Position numbers and translations under genes: made by a program
Source: Pontederia crassipes
Lineage: Eukaryota > Streptophyta > Magnoliopsida > Commelinales > Pontederiaceae
Reading direction: 5' to 3'
Length of the DNA: 64,000 bases
Assembly: GCA_030549335.1 (NCBI GenBank)
Contig: CM060198.1
Coordinates: 40,898,353-40,962,352 of the forward strand
The notes under the pieces: model-generated
What the model was told of the DNA's origin: nothing
Seen by the model: only the letters and a program-made list of their open reading frames with translations
Databases searched by the model: none
Shown here: piece after piece, positions 33,432 to 44,639 of the stretch
Numbering within the stretch: position 1 is the first letter of the stretch
How the letters are laid out: every line of letters starts with the position of its first letter

Positions 33432-34325
33432 TAATTTGTAATATCCATGATCTAACCCATATGGGATTCTATATTATATGGTTATAATCAATTGAATATA
33501 TATGTTGTAATATAGATTGTAATATCACGTATTGATATAATAAAAATTTATAAAATTTAATTAAAGCACTAAAGTAGGATAAAAAATAATATTATGATAA
33601 ACCATATTCTCTTATGGTTAACCATGCATGTGATTTGTTAACATTGGATTTAAATCTAATGGACCAATCAAATGTCGCCAAGTGGCATATGGAAAATATG
33701 TGTTTGTAGCAACAATTAATCTATAACATATGTGAATAAATTACATCGATTAAATTATACTATTTTTTATTTAATAAAATTAATCCATCTTATTTAGGGA
33801 TGAAATTGGAGATTTTGAATGTCAATTTTTTATTGGACAAGAATTCTAACTCATGGCATGTATGCTGCCACCAAAACAAGCAGCTTGCCATCTCATGATT
33901 GGGCCATTTTTCCAGCCGACTTACTATGGTGACAAAAATATGGAAAATTTTGTGAGGTTTAATTCTCTCTAGGAAGAACACAAAATTCTTCAGAGAATGA
34001 ATCCTTCTCTGGAGTCCAAAAGAAATTCGACAAGGGCAACTATCAAGGTGATAAATCTAACCCTAGGCTGATAGTTTTCTTCATGAAGTATTCCTTCGAA
34101 TCAATTCTTATTTAAGAATTAAGAAATTTAGTTTAATTTCTCGCCGTCTGAGTCTACTTTTATTGAGCTTGGAAACAACTTAATCAGAAGTCAGAATAAA
34201 GAGTTATCTTCTTGTCTTTAACATACTATCAGTGGAATTAATTGATAATTTATTGAAAACTATATTCAGGTGTTAGGTTTCAATTACAGTTGAAATCAAC
34301 CGAAAAGGATATGTCTGGTGAAAGT

Positions 34326-34333
34326 TATAAATA
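34326..34333 (+). promoter_or_regulatory. TATA box, 5' LTR of element D
   Basis: TATAAATA; the same position in the 3' LTR (about 41770) is also TATAAATA. Confidence 0.5.
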
Positions 34334-34638
34334 GATAATCGAACCTTACTCAATCTGTCAAAATGGAGCTTAGGGCACATTAGGCTAGTAATTGTTAAAT
34401 TTATTATGCTCGGTCCAAAGAGATATAAAAGCTAGAAATTTTATGAGTTGCACGCAATGAAGTAAAAGTTTAGACAAAATTAAAAGTATTAGAACAAGTG
34501 ATGTTTTCTATTTTATATAAATCATAAACCTAAGGTCACTCAGCCTGTCATACGACATGATATGATATGCTTGGGTTATGCGCATGCATTACATCTCATT
34601 ATCATGCATGTGCATTACCCCCTGTCAAGCGATAGTTT

Positions 34639-34826
34639 ACCCTTGTATAGTTGAAAGAATTGTAAGGCCGACAGCTTACCTATGTATAGTTGAAAGACTT
34701 ACAAGGCCGACAGTTTATCCTTGTATAGTTGAAAGACTTACAAGGCCAACCGTTTACCCTTACGTGGTTGAAAAATCTTGTATGGCCGAAAGCTTACCCT
34801 ATACGGTTGAAAGACCATATAGGGAC
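34639..34826 (+). repeat. Hairpin array in the 5' LTR of element D
   Basis: Five units of about 39 bp. Arms are CCTTGTA/TGTAAGG (34641), CTATGTA/TACAAGG, CCTTGTA/TACAAGG (34719 and 34739), CCTTACG/TGTATGG and CCCTATA/TATAGGG (34797 and 34818). Loops share TAGTTGAAAGA or a close variant. Confidence 0.9.
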
Positions 34827-35757
34827 GACCGATATCCCGAATGGGATTTTAGATTGTTTGAAGCTTAGTGCCATGTGAACCAGATTGTGGAATCAGTTTG
34901 AGCCACATTTGAATTCACAGGGGCCACCTCTAGAATCCATCAGTCTTCCCGACAGGGTCGACAGATATCCCGAAAGAGATGCCTCTATGCATGCACATTC
35001 TTCTTGCATACATCCCACTTTAAAGATCATTGCATCTGATGTATTATTGATTGTGATATTGTATAGTTATATGACATGCTTTGATGTGAATGATGTTGTA
35101 ACAATGTTTATATGATTATTTATATATATATGAACAAGTATTGGGTGATATGAGACGTAATGATTTTATTATGACATGTACTGACAGCTCATGCATATAT
35201 GAAAATGGCTTAAGTACATGAACATGTGTTTTGATAAGATAGATTAGGAGAACTCATGTTTTTACAGCAACGGTAAATATGTATCAAACTTTAAAATTCT
35301 TCAAATGATATTATCATTCTTGATCATTTAAATGCTTCATGTTTTGAATAAGTTATAACTTAAATTCTTTTAAGAAATACTATTTTGCCCCTACATACGA
35401 ACTTTTTCTCATGGAGATTATGCATATATATGTACATTTATGTACAATATATATGCATATATTTCCCTGTATTTGGATCCTGCAGGCCAAACGCACGGGT
35501 GGTTGATGCTCATGACAAGTGATGGCACATGGAATTGAGTGTTGGAGGGTTTTCTTTGAGTACATTACTTTGTAATAATATTTCAAGATGTTAGTATTTG
35601 ATATATGAATATTAGAGTTTCTTTATGTGAATAATAAAAAGAAAAGTTTTATTCTACATGAATTCTATTTATCACAATATTTTAGTAGTAGCGATCGGAC
35701 GCTCGAGTAAAATAAAAAAAATGCTTTCGCTGGCTCGAGGGTCCAGGTCGTTATAGG

Positions 35758-35769
35758 TGGTATCAGAGC
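35758..35769 (+). promoter_or_regulatory. Primer-binding site of element D (tRNA-iMet)
   Basis: TGGTATCAGAGC, two bases after the LTR end. This is complementary to the 3' end of plant initiator tRNA-Met. Confidence 0.9.
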
Positions 35770-36719
35770 AGGAGTTCCATGTGTCATGTCATGAGCAATC
35801 ACCCGAAGTGCAAAGATCCAATTATGTGAGTTAGTGTTTGTTTGTATAGATGTCTATTATTGTCCTCTAGATTTTGTAGTGCAATAGTCTACATTAGCAT
35901 ATTGTTTTTAGTGTTGGATGACAATAATAAACCCAACATGGTAGAGTTACGACGATTAGTGGATTCATAGTACACGATCATACTTATGATAACATGTATG
36001 ATGTATATGATATATGATAGAAGATGGCAATAAGGCATTTCATTCAATAGCATAGAATGAGTTACATAAATATGATTGTGTAACTCATATTTAATGTCAA
36101 AGGCAATTTTTGCTATGTATACTATTTTAATGTATAGTATGATATGATATGATTAATTGAAAACTTGATAGGAAGTCAAGGTGTCATGGCCACCAACTAT
36201 CTATCCTACTGTGAGCCTTTGCATACTCTGTAGGTTAGCAAACGAGTTATGTAAATTAGAAAAGGATTACTTTGATTTACTATTATCACTCTATTATGAG
36301 CAACATATGAGTTGACATTGTGGAATTTGGCATGTTCCAACATAAGAAGCTTAACTTGTTATTTAGGGAGCTCCTAGAAAAGTGTATTAGAGTGAGGCCT
36401 CCTCTGATCATCGATCGAGAGCTCAACACAGACCATAGAATTCACTACTCTTGATGTATTGGCTGGAGATTAACGAAAGAGTGATTGGAGGGGGATGCCT
36501 CTTCGATCCACAATTGCGAACTCAAACTCGCATCTCAATATTGCAAATCAATAAGAATGAAGAACATAATTGTTCTTGATAAGTTCATCAGTGTTTACAC
36601 ACTTGCCTTTATTTGAATAGACAATAAGTTATAACCTACAACTACTAATTGTATGATAAATGGAAATTGTGGACTTATCGTAAAGTTATTCCTACAGGAG
36701 TGGCTTGCCATGATAGTTA
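35770..36719 (+). other. Element D leader and decayed gag/protease region
   Basis: The order of parts says gag and protease should be here, but no frame is readable. I see no domain. Confidence 0.45.
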
Positions 36720-37560
36720 CTCTATTGCATATATCCTTAGAGTTACTCCTATTCTAAATTGTTATGACATGGCAACTGAAAAAGTAAAAGAATTGAGAAG
36801 ACAAGTATAAGGACTCTTAGATAAAATATTTGTTCAGTTCCATAGGATTACCGTATGGAACTCTAATCTTAGTGGCTGAGAAGATACGTGAATATCTCAT
36901 ATTGTACATTGTCTATAAATAGTTAAACGAAGTGATGACGAAGAAAAAATATCCTTTAACGATAAGAGATGGCTTGATTGACCAAATGCAAAGTGTAGGT
37001 GTTTATGAAAGATGACCTTATCTTTAGATACTACCCGCTTAATATGAGGAAGTGATATCTTAAAAAAAAACAATTTAGAATACAATAAGGGCATAGTGTA
37101 AACTTCATAAGTTCATTTGGGTTAATCGATGAATTAATTTTCTTTTATGATCGGGTAGCGGCATGTGCATGAAGATAAGTAGAGGCTTATGACAGGAAAT
37201 ACACAATATGTGATTTGAAGCTTCCCACTACTCTAGAGCACCCAAGATTTTGGAGACACCATTCACATGAGCAAAAGTTGAACTATGTACACATTAAGAG
37301 TCAAAAATATGTATTTACATGTAAGTAGTCGAATCCAAGACAAAGAAAAGGGATGAACTGCCTAATGGGCAAACAACTCTATTTTATATCCATCACTAAA
37401 GGTGAATAAAGTAGCAAAAGTATCAGGTAGTGAGCCAACCCTTATAACTAAATTGTCTATTAGAAAAGGGAATACTAAGGTGTAGCAATAAAATTTGTTC
37501 TTAACGACATATATGGGATAGATAAGATCAGTTGTTCACCATTTAGTCCTACACTATGTG
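36720..37560 (+). pseudogene. Element D RT and RNase H relic
   Basis: About 36780-36860 reads ELRRQV, then GLLDKIFVQF. 36920-37010 reads LNEVMTKKKYPLTIRDGLID, which lines up with the [18 protein letters not shown] block of gypsy RT. About 37170-37360 carries decayed RNase H wording (an H-F-x-A-x-K-x-LxT pattern with the THDKSLKYIF-like stretch). Almost every codon run is interrupted. The sequence breaks at 37565 where element C is inserted. Confidence 0.65.
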
Positions 37561-38099
37561 GAAGCTGATGCGTGTAAAATAAGCGCAAATATACTAGCAA
37601 GTATACTAGATCGTATCAAGTAATAAAGAGTGAATAGAGTGTCGAACCCACGAGGACTAATCTAGATTCTTATCTTTCTAACTTAAGGTTAATTGAGAAA
37701 GTAATAAGAATTGATTTGAGATAAAAGTAATCCGAATTGATGACAATCAGAGATAATGATGCATTTAATTAATGTGAGAGATAGTTAGAACTCAGACTTC
37801 GTATCCCTATCATATTCTCTTAATTATCAATAATTAAATATAAACTTTTTGTAGAAAATAAACGGATAAAAGGTATAGGACCCAAAAACTTGAGGACCTA
37901 TCTACCCTAGTAAAGAATAAAATCAAAGCACGTTGAAAACTCAATCCACTTTAATAAATTCTGAACTAAGATGCATTAGTATGAACGGTTGCAAAAACTC
38001 GATCAACTCCAATCTACTTTATCTAAGATGCTTTAAGTTGCAAACCTCCATTTAGTGATATAATTATTAGCAATTAAAACTAATTTACTAACAAAAATA

Positions 38100-38925
38100 T
38101 CAAACTAACAGAACGCGGCCTGGGTCAGAAGGAACTCGGCCCGGGCTGACTCAAAACTTTCTATTCGATAGAAATAATGAAGGAACCCGGCCCGGGTTGT
38201 ATCCTCGGCCCGGGTTCTTCACAAAGAAGAATTCCGATAGATTTCGCCTATAGATTTTATATGAAATTATATGAAATTAATGCAAGAAACTAATAAATTC
38301 AGATTACGCATGAAATTCACATCATAAACATGTTCTCAGAAGTCTAAACAATAAAATATATTAAGAGAAAACTAAAGTTCAACGTAATCTTCATCTAACA
38401 ACTAAATTAATCCATAATCGGAAGAATTAACATCAAATTTGAGGGAGAAAATATAAAATAAAGATTGGAAATTATAAATCAAACTCCCAAGAAGTGGTGG
38501 AGGTCTCTGGAACAAGCTTTGGCCGAAACTATACTCCAAGCGATCGTCCAAAACTACGAAATCTCTACTTCTTTGATTGATTTATAGTGGCGCGCAATAG
38601 AACTTTGTCTCTCATTTCTGGTACGGCTAGGGCTTCAAACTCTAAGATTGCCTCCTCCTTGGCTTCATGGTACATCCATATTTATAGGGGTGGCGGCTTT
38701 TTCGAGTTCTGAGTTGAGTTCGAGATTTAAATCGAAGTTAAAGTCGGCCGAAAAAACACGTGATCTGCCAGTTTGGCTGATTTGTACTAACTCGGGCCGG
38801 GTCTGATCCAACTCGGGCCGAGTTCCGTTCAAATTTTATTTTCGTGCAGAATTCGATTCGGAATTGGATTTTAATGTTAACCCGGTCCGGGTATAATGCC
38901 AGCTCGGCCCGGGATTCTCTTGAAC
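38100..38925. repeat. GC-rich palindromes in the element C LTR
   Basis: AACCCGG-C-CCGGGTT lies at 38184-38198, AACTCGG-G-CCGAGTT at 38810-38824 and ACCCGG-T-CCGGGT at 38880-38892. In the truncated LTR the last is the perfect ACCCGGATCCGGGT (40277-40290). The first two differ by one compensated base pair. Confidence 0.9.
38678..38687 (-). promoter_or_regulatory. TATA box of element C LTR
   Basis: Minus-strand CTATAAATAT, followed by a leader with no features. Confidence 0.5.
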
Positions 38926-39140
38926 TCAATCATATGTGCTCTTTGTGCTCCGTTTTACGTGCTTTTTCGATCTGATCGCTTTGCACTTCTAGAATGATGA
39001 TCCTAAGAATAAAATCAGACAAAAGTGGGCAGCTTTGGACTCAAAAGAAATTAAGAAAATAGATGCATGCAATGGTAAAAACTACAAAAAATAACCTAAA
39101 TGATGCATGTAAAACATGTATAAAAATGCATGCATCAAAT

Positions 39141-39177
39141 TCCCCCAAGCTTGAACTCTTGCTTGTCCTCAAGCAAG
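39141..39177 (-). promoter_or_regulatory. Polypurine tract and AGGA-loop hairpin of element C
   Basis: On the minus strand the hairpin CTTGCTTG-AGGA-CAAGCAAG (39177 to 39158) is followed by about ten bases, then AAGCTTGGGGGAA and the LTR start TGATGC at 39137. Confidence 0.85.
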
Positions 39178-39974
39178 CTTCAAGACAAGACTCAAGAATC
39201 ATAAATGAACCATCATAGTCTCCACTACCATCATTTATATAAGTCCATCACCAAAGTATCTAACCACAATCCATAGCCCAACGTTATAAAATTTCTGGAT
39301 CTTAAACAGTTTAAACTTATTCTAAATCAGCTCCGTGCAAGAAAACATATAGTCTATCAAATAATAGCATTAATGTTGAATGCAAAAAAAAAGTATAGAG
39401 TGAGCTTAATTTTACTATATTCACCTTCTTATTGATTTATAGAATTGATTACTCACGTGCTTCTCCTTATTGCGCAAGGTGGTTCATGTAGCGGGCTTTC
39501 GACCGACGGATCCTAGAGTAGTTTCCCTTAGATCGCCAGGCAAGAATTCTCTACGGATCTAATCACCCGAACACACCCAGGTTCCGGATAACACAATTAT
39601 ACCTTCTTATAACTTTTGGGGTTTAACTAACCCTCTTTCATATTTATTTATTTTAAGCTCACAAAATACTTTAGGCATTCAATAAAAAGGCTACTACCAT
39701 CAAGACATAAAATAAAAAAAAGAAATGAAATGCGAGCATGAACAAGAATCAGTGGTCTAAGTATCCATAATTTTACTTGGCAACATACACTTTTCAAATT
39801 ACCCAATACTAAGGTGATGGTGGATGGTATTTTTGTGATTTTTGAAATTTTTAAATTTTTATGGATTTTCATAAGATGCAAAGATAAAGCAAACATGCAA
39901 TACTGAAATAAACTAAAAGAAAGCAAACATGATGATGCAGTACAATAAGCAAATATGATGCATGAAATGCAAAC

Positions 39975-40010
39975 TCCCCCAAGCTTGAACTAAACACTGT
40001 CCTCAGTGTT
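39975..40010 (-). promoter_or_regulatory. Second AGGA-loop hairpin and purine tract in element C
   Basis: Minus-strand AACACTG-AGGA-CAGTGTT (40010 to 39993) is followed by TTAGTTCAAGCTTGGGGGAG, the same AAGCTTGGGGGA tract as next to the LTR. It may be a second plus-strand primer or a duplicated end. Confidence 0.75.
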
Positions 40011-40085
40011 AGCGAGACAAGATAAGGAGTACAAGATGAAAGACTCAAAAAGATAGAAAAGAAGAAAGAAAAAGACACGACTAGC

Positions 40086-40252
40086 TAGTCCATCTCTGGA
40101 GGTGGTGGAGGTGGTGGATACCGTCCGAAGTAGTCTTGAACCAGTTGCTCAAGGTGATCCTGGCGGTCGCTAAGCTGTCGAAACTGAGCCTGAGTCTCCT
40201 GATGGTGTTGCTGCATCAGCTGGTACTGTCGAAACTGAGCCTGAGTCTCCTG
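40086..40252 (-). pseudogene. C-terminal ORF remnant of element C
   Basis: The minus-strand frame has QETQAQFRQ twice and LEQLVQDYFGRY, then seven prolines and EMD before the stop. The 5' side is lost at the junction with the truncated LTR at 40253. The glutamine-rich, proline-ended form resembles the C-terminus of the extra or gag-like ORFs of non-chromovirus plant elements. The product is unknown. Confidence 0.55.
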
Positions 40253-40552
40253 ATTCGGAATCAGATTTTAATGTCAACCCGGATCCGGGTATGATGCCAG
40301 CTCGGCCCGGGTTTCTCTTAAACTCAATCATATGTGCTCTTTGTGCTCCGTTTTACGTGCTTTTCCGATCCGATCGCTTTGCACTTCTAGAATGATGATC
40401 CTAAGAATAAAATGAGACAAAAGTGGGCAGCTTTGGACTCAAAAGAAATTAAGAAAATAAATAAGAAAATAGATGCATGCAATGGTAAAAACTATGAAAA
40501 ATAACCTAAATGATGCATGTAAAATATGTATAAAAATGCATGCATCAGAAGC

Positions 40553-40796
40553 GTATATGGTGCATTTTATGAATCCATGTCAAGAAAAGATGGATCATGA
40601 CCCATCATATATAATTCAATATGTGAATCTATGAGAACAAATGTCCATGAGTTGAATGGAAAAGCTCAAGTGCTATGATTTATGGTAAACTCTTCATTAG
40701 AAATGGGTGGTATTATGATATTCGAAAAGCTACATGGTAAATCGGATACGGGACATATGGTCAAAATTTATATTTAAGTGATTAATATGATATATC
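40553..40796 (+). pseudogene. Element D integrase C-terminal relic
   Basis: The frame near 40690-40800 keeps an ATW-type chromodomain-end segment (IRKATW, GYGTYGQNLY), as at the end of chromovirus pol. The bulk of the integrase upstream is absent on both sides of element C. Confidence 0.5.
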
Positions 40797-40830
40797 AAAT
40801 TTCGAGGACGAAATTTTTTAAGGGGGTAGA
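40797..40830 (+). promoter_or_regulatory. AGGA-loop hairpin and polypurine tract of element D
   Basis: AAATTTCG-AGGA-CGAAATTT is a perfect 8-bp hairpin at 40797-40816. AAGGGGGTAGA follows at 40820-40830, and the 3' LTR starts at 40832. Confidence 0.9.
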
Positions 40831-40831
40831 A

Positions 40832-43800
40832 TTTAATATCCATGATCTAACCCATATTGGATTCTATATTATATGGTTATAATCAATTAAATATATATGT
40901 TGTAATATAGATTGTAATATCACTTATAAATATAATAAAAATTTATAAAATTTAATTAAATCACTAAAGTAAGATTAAAATAATATTATGATAAAGAATA
41001 TTCTCTTATGGTTAACCGATTTGTTAACATTTAAGTCTAATGAACCAATCAAATGTCGCCAAGTGGCATCTAGAAAATATATGTGTGTAGCAATAATTAA
41101 TATATAACATATGTGAATAAATTACATGGATTAAATTATACTATTTTATATTTAATAATAATTTATCCATCTTAATTAGGGATGAAATTGGTGATTTTGA
41201 ATGTCAAATTTTTATTGGACAAGAATTCTAACTCACGACATGCAAGCTGCCACCAAAGCAAGCAGCTTGCCACCTCATGCTTAGGCCATTTTTCCAACCG
41301 ACTTACCATGGTGATAAAAATATGTAAATATTCATGAGGTTTAATCTTTCTCTCTAGGAAGAACACAAAATTTTTCAGAGAATGAATCCTTCTCCGGAGT
41401 CCTAAAGAAATTCGACAAGGGTAACTAGTCAAGGTGATAAATCTAACCCTAGGCTGATAGCTTTCTTCTTGAAGTGTTCGTTCAAATCAATGTTTCTTTA
41501 AAAATTAAGAAATTTAGTTTCGTTTCACCCCTCTGAGTCTACTTTTATTGAGCTTTGGAATCAACTTAATCAGAAGTCGGTTTAAAGAGTTATGTTCTTG
41601 TCTTTAACATACTATCAGTGTGTCTGCCAAAACTGTTACCCTATTTTGGAAATTATGTAGTAATTTCAATATGAAATGGAATTAATTGATAATTTATTGA
41701 AAAATATATTCAGGTATTAGGTTTCAATTACAGTTGGAATCACCCGAAAAAGATATGTCTGGTGAAAGTTATAAATAAATAATCAAACCTTCCTCAATCT
41801 GTCAAAATGGAACTTAGAGCACATTAGGCTAGTAATTGTTAAATTTATTATGCTCGGTCCAGAGAGATATAAAAGCTAGAAATTTTATGAGTTGCGCCAA
41901 TTAAGTATACATTTATAAAAAATTAAAAGTATTAGAACAAGTGATGTTTTCTATTTAATATAAATCATAAACCTAAGGTCACTCATCCTGTCAGAACATA
42001 GAAATAACATGAAAGTTAGATTGAATGTTAATTTCCTGATAACTAACGATAATGAAATAAAATCTAAAACTTTTAAAGATTGAGGATTCTGTAATATGGA
42101 GTTAAATAAAATTTTTAATGAGTCAATTTTATTATTTATATTAAGATATATGAATTTTACGTCATAAGGTATCAAACCTGTCAAAAAGAAAAGATGTTCG
42201 TGCTAAATAGGGTGACGTTATAGGAATTGCATATTGTAAAAGTATTTATATCATTCAATTTAAAGAGTATGTATGATCCATCTAGTACCATGTCATAGGT
42301 GTTTATGTTGATTCCATGTCTTAATAGTATTATGAACATATATTATTGTTATAGGAAGGAATACTAAGATAAGTAAAAAGGGAGGATGATCCATTGGCCT
42401 AAGTGTAAGAAGGTAGAGGGAGCAAGTTAAAGAAGAGGTATGTAGGTTGGATCCATGTGCTTTTATTGTCTTCCTTGTTTATAAGTTTTAGTCATGATAC
42501 ATGCGACATGAAATTTTATGCATCATCATGAATTCATAAGAAATGTTAAAAGCGAACACTTGTGCAAAGGTTATGTTATGTCTTGTTTCATATGATAATC
42601 AAGAAATTGTTATATGAGTGTAAACAATGTACGAAAAATGAATTGATATGGAATAGACATGAGTAAGTTCTTAAATGTGTTCCTAAAATGTCAATATTAT
42701 CCGTAATTACATCGCTATATGATTATTGCTATTAAGACAATGATACATGATATGATAATTTATAAGACGTCATGATATGATATTATATAACATGATATGA
42801 TATGCCATGCCATGACATGATATGACAGAAAAGAACACAATATAACATGTTACAAGATGACACAATATGATACGACATGATATGATATGCTTGGGTTATG
42901 CACATGCATTACATCTCATTATCATGCATGTGCATTACCCCTATCAGGCGACAGTTTACCCTTGCATAGTTGAATGACTTGCAAGGCCGATAGTTTACCC
43001 TTGTATAGTTGAAAGACTTACAAGGACGACAATTTACCTTTGCATAGTTGAAAGAATTGCAAGGCCGACAGTTTACCCTTACATAGTTGAAAAATCTTGT
43101 AAGGCCGACAACTTACACCTATATGATTGAAAGACCTTATAGGGATGAATGATATCTCGAATGGGATTTTAGGTTGTTTGGAGCTGAGTGCCATGTGAAC
43201 CAGATTATGGAATAAGTGTGAGCCACATTTGAATTCACAACGGCCACCTCTAGAATCCATCAGCCTCCCCGACAGGGTTGATAGATATTTTGAAAGGGAT
43301 GCCTCTAGCTAGTTGGCGATATGACATGTGCATGCATCATTCTTCTTGCATACATCCCACCTTAAAGAGCATGGCATCTGATGCATTATTGATTGTGATA
43401 TTGTATAGTTATATGACATGCTTTGATGTAAATGATGTGGTAACAATTTTTATATATGAACAAGTATTGGGATATGAGATGTTATGATTTTATTATGACA
43501 TGTAGTGACAGCTCATGCTTATATGAAAATGGCTTAAGTACATGAACATCTGTTTTGATAAGATAGATTAGGAGAACTCATGGTTTTACAACAATGTTAA
43601 ATATGTATCAAACTTTAGAATTCTTCAAATGATATTCGTTCTTGATCATTTAAATGCTTCATGTTTTGAATAAGTTATAACTTAGAGTCTTTTAAGAAAT
43701 ACTATTTTGGCCCTACATACGAGCCTTTGCTCATGGAGATTATGCATATATATGTACATTTATGTACAATATATATATATGCATATATTTCCCTGTATTT

Positions 43801-44082
43801 GGATCCTGTGGGTCAAATGCACGGGTGGTTGATGCCCATGACAAGTGATGGCACATGGAACTGAGTGTTGGAGGGTTTTTCTTTGAGTACATTACTTTGC
43901 AATAATATTTCAAGATGTTAGTATTTGATATATGAATATTACAGTTTCTTTATGTGAATAATAAAAAGAAAAGTTTTATTCTACATGAATTCTATTTATG
44001 ACAATATGTTAGTAGTAGCGGTCGGACGCTTGAGTAAAATAAAAAAATTGCTTCCGCTGGCTCGAGGGTCCGAGTTGTTACA
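40832..44082 (+). repeat. 3' LTR of element D
   Basis: It starts TTTAATATCCATG (TG mutated to TT) and ends GGTCCGAGTTGTTACA. At 3,251 bp it is longer than the 5' LTR because it keeps 41988-42866. Confidence 0.9.
42948..43143 (+). repeat. Hairpin array in the 3' LTR of element D
   Basis: Five units of about 39 bp. Arms are CCTTGCA/TGCAAGG (42960 and 42980), CCTTGTA/TACAAGG (42999 and 43019), CTTTGCA/TGCAAGG, CCTTACA/TGTAAGG (43077 and 43098) and CCTATA/TATAGG. Loops keep TAGTTGAA or GATTGAA. CGACAGTTTACC separates the units. Confidence 0.92.
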
Positions 44083-44552
44083 TAATTTGGATCAAATAAA
44101 TAATGGTTTAACCATATTTACTTGGAATTTTTGGAATTAATTAGATATGAAATATGTTGTTGAGGATGGTAACAAAAATTGTTATTTTAGTAAATTAGTT
44201 AGGTTACTTGTAGACTAAGTTAGGGTAATTTTCTTTCATCACAAATTCTGTTTATATGACCCATAAATATTGGTACTCATTGTTATTTAAAACATCTTTG
44301 AATCTATTAAAATTTAGCTTAATTGCTTTTGTTGTGAGGGAACTCCAACTCATTTTTTCGAGAACTTCCACTGTTAATTTCAAGGTTAGTAATCTTGTGA
44401 TTAAATTCATCAATTTATAATATAGATTGATTGGTTCATTCATAATCTTGAGGTTGATATTTCGCTACCTAAAATTTGTTTGATCTCGTTTCCCTTGATT
44501 TTCATATATTGTTTCTGTCACTCAAGGCATTATTCTTAAACATCGTATTAGT
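44083..44552 (+). mobile_element. Probable LTR end of gypsy element H
   Basis: The stretch directly precedes a tRNA-iMet primer site and the H leader and gag, so it should be the end of the 5' LTR, into which D inserted. A plausible LTR end is TTCTTAAACA near 44542. The LTR start is not identified. Confidence 0.45.
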
Positions 44553-44564
44553 TGGTATCAGAGC
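44553..44564 (+). promoter_or_regulatory. Primer-binding site of element H (tRNA-iMet)
   Basis: TGGTATCAGAGC, identical to the site at 35758. Confidence 0.85.
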
Positions 44565-44639
44565 CGCGTTTTCGATTTGGTTTTCTAGTTTTCTTACATT
44601 GTTCTAGTTCCCCCCTATTTGAGTTTCTGAAAAAAAAGA

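Larger units (their letters stand above)
33437..35755 (+). repeat. 5' LTR of element D
   Basis: It starts TGTAATATCCATGATCTAAC and ends GGTCCAGGTCGTTATA. A TATA box (TATAAATA) lies at 34326-34333. Relative to the 3' LTR it lacks about 0.88 kb (the counterpart of 41988-42866, between CCTGTCA and ACGACATGATATG). It has many point differences, so the insertion is old. Confidence 0.9.
37566..40547 (-). mobile_element. Element C: LTR retroelement nested in D
   Basis: The exact duplication GAAGC lies at 37561-37565 and 40548-40552. Element ends are TGATGC and GCATCA. The LTR at 37566-39137 is its 3' LTR on the minus strand; only the first 294 bp of the 5' LTR remain (40254-40547). A minus-strand polypurine tract abuts the 3' LTR. 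Between the LTRs lies a short C-terminal ORF remnant and about 0.9 kb of non-coding DNA. The LTR carries the GTGGGTTCGACACT segment common in plant LTRs. The lineage is not assigned. A large deletion joins the 5' LTR to the late ORF. Confidence 0.9.
33437..44082 (+). mobile_element. Element D: Ty3/gypsy chromovirus with both LTRs
   Basis: The exact target duplication TAATT lies at 33432-33436 and 44083-44087. It has two LTRs, a tRNA-iMet primer site, RT, RNase H and chromodomain-tail relics, and a polypurine tract. The nested element C takes up 2,987 bp including its own duplication, so D itself is about 7.7 kb. The coding remnants are heavily broken and most of the integrase is gone. The C-terminal wording (EATWE-like, then the FEDEIF/FRGRNF-like segment before the polypurine tract) fits Tekay/Del-type chromoviruses. 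Confidence 0.92.

Noticed and set aside
42948..43143. CRISPR-like repeat array
   Set aside because: Repeats are imperfect, spacers are repeated rather than unique, the array is duplicated in the other LTR of the same element, and the DNA is eukaryotic.
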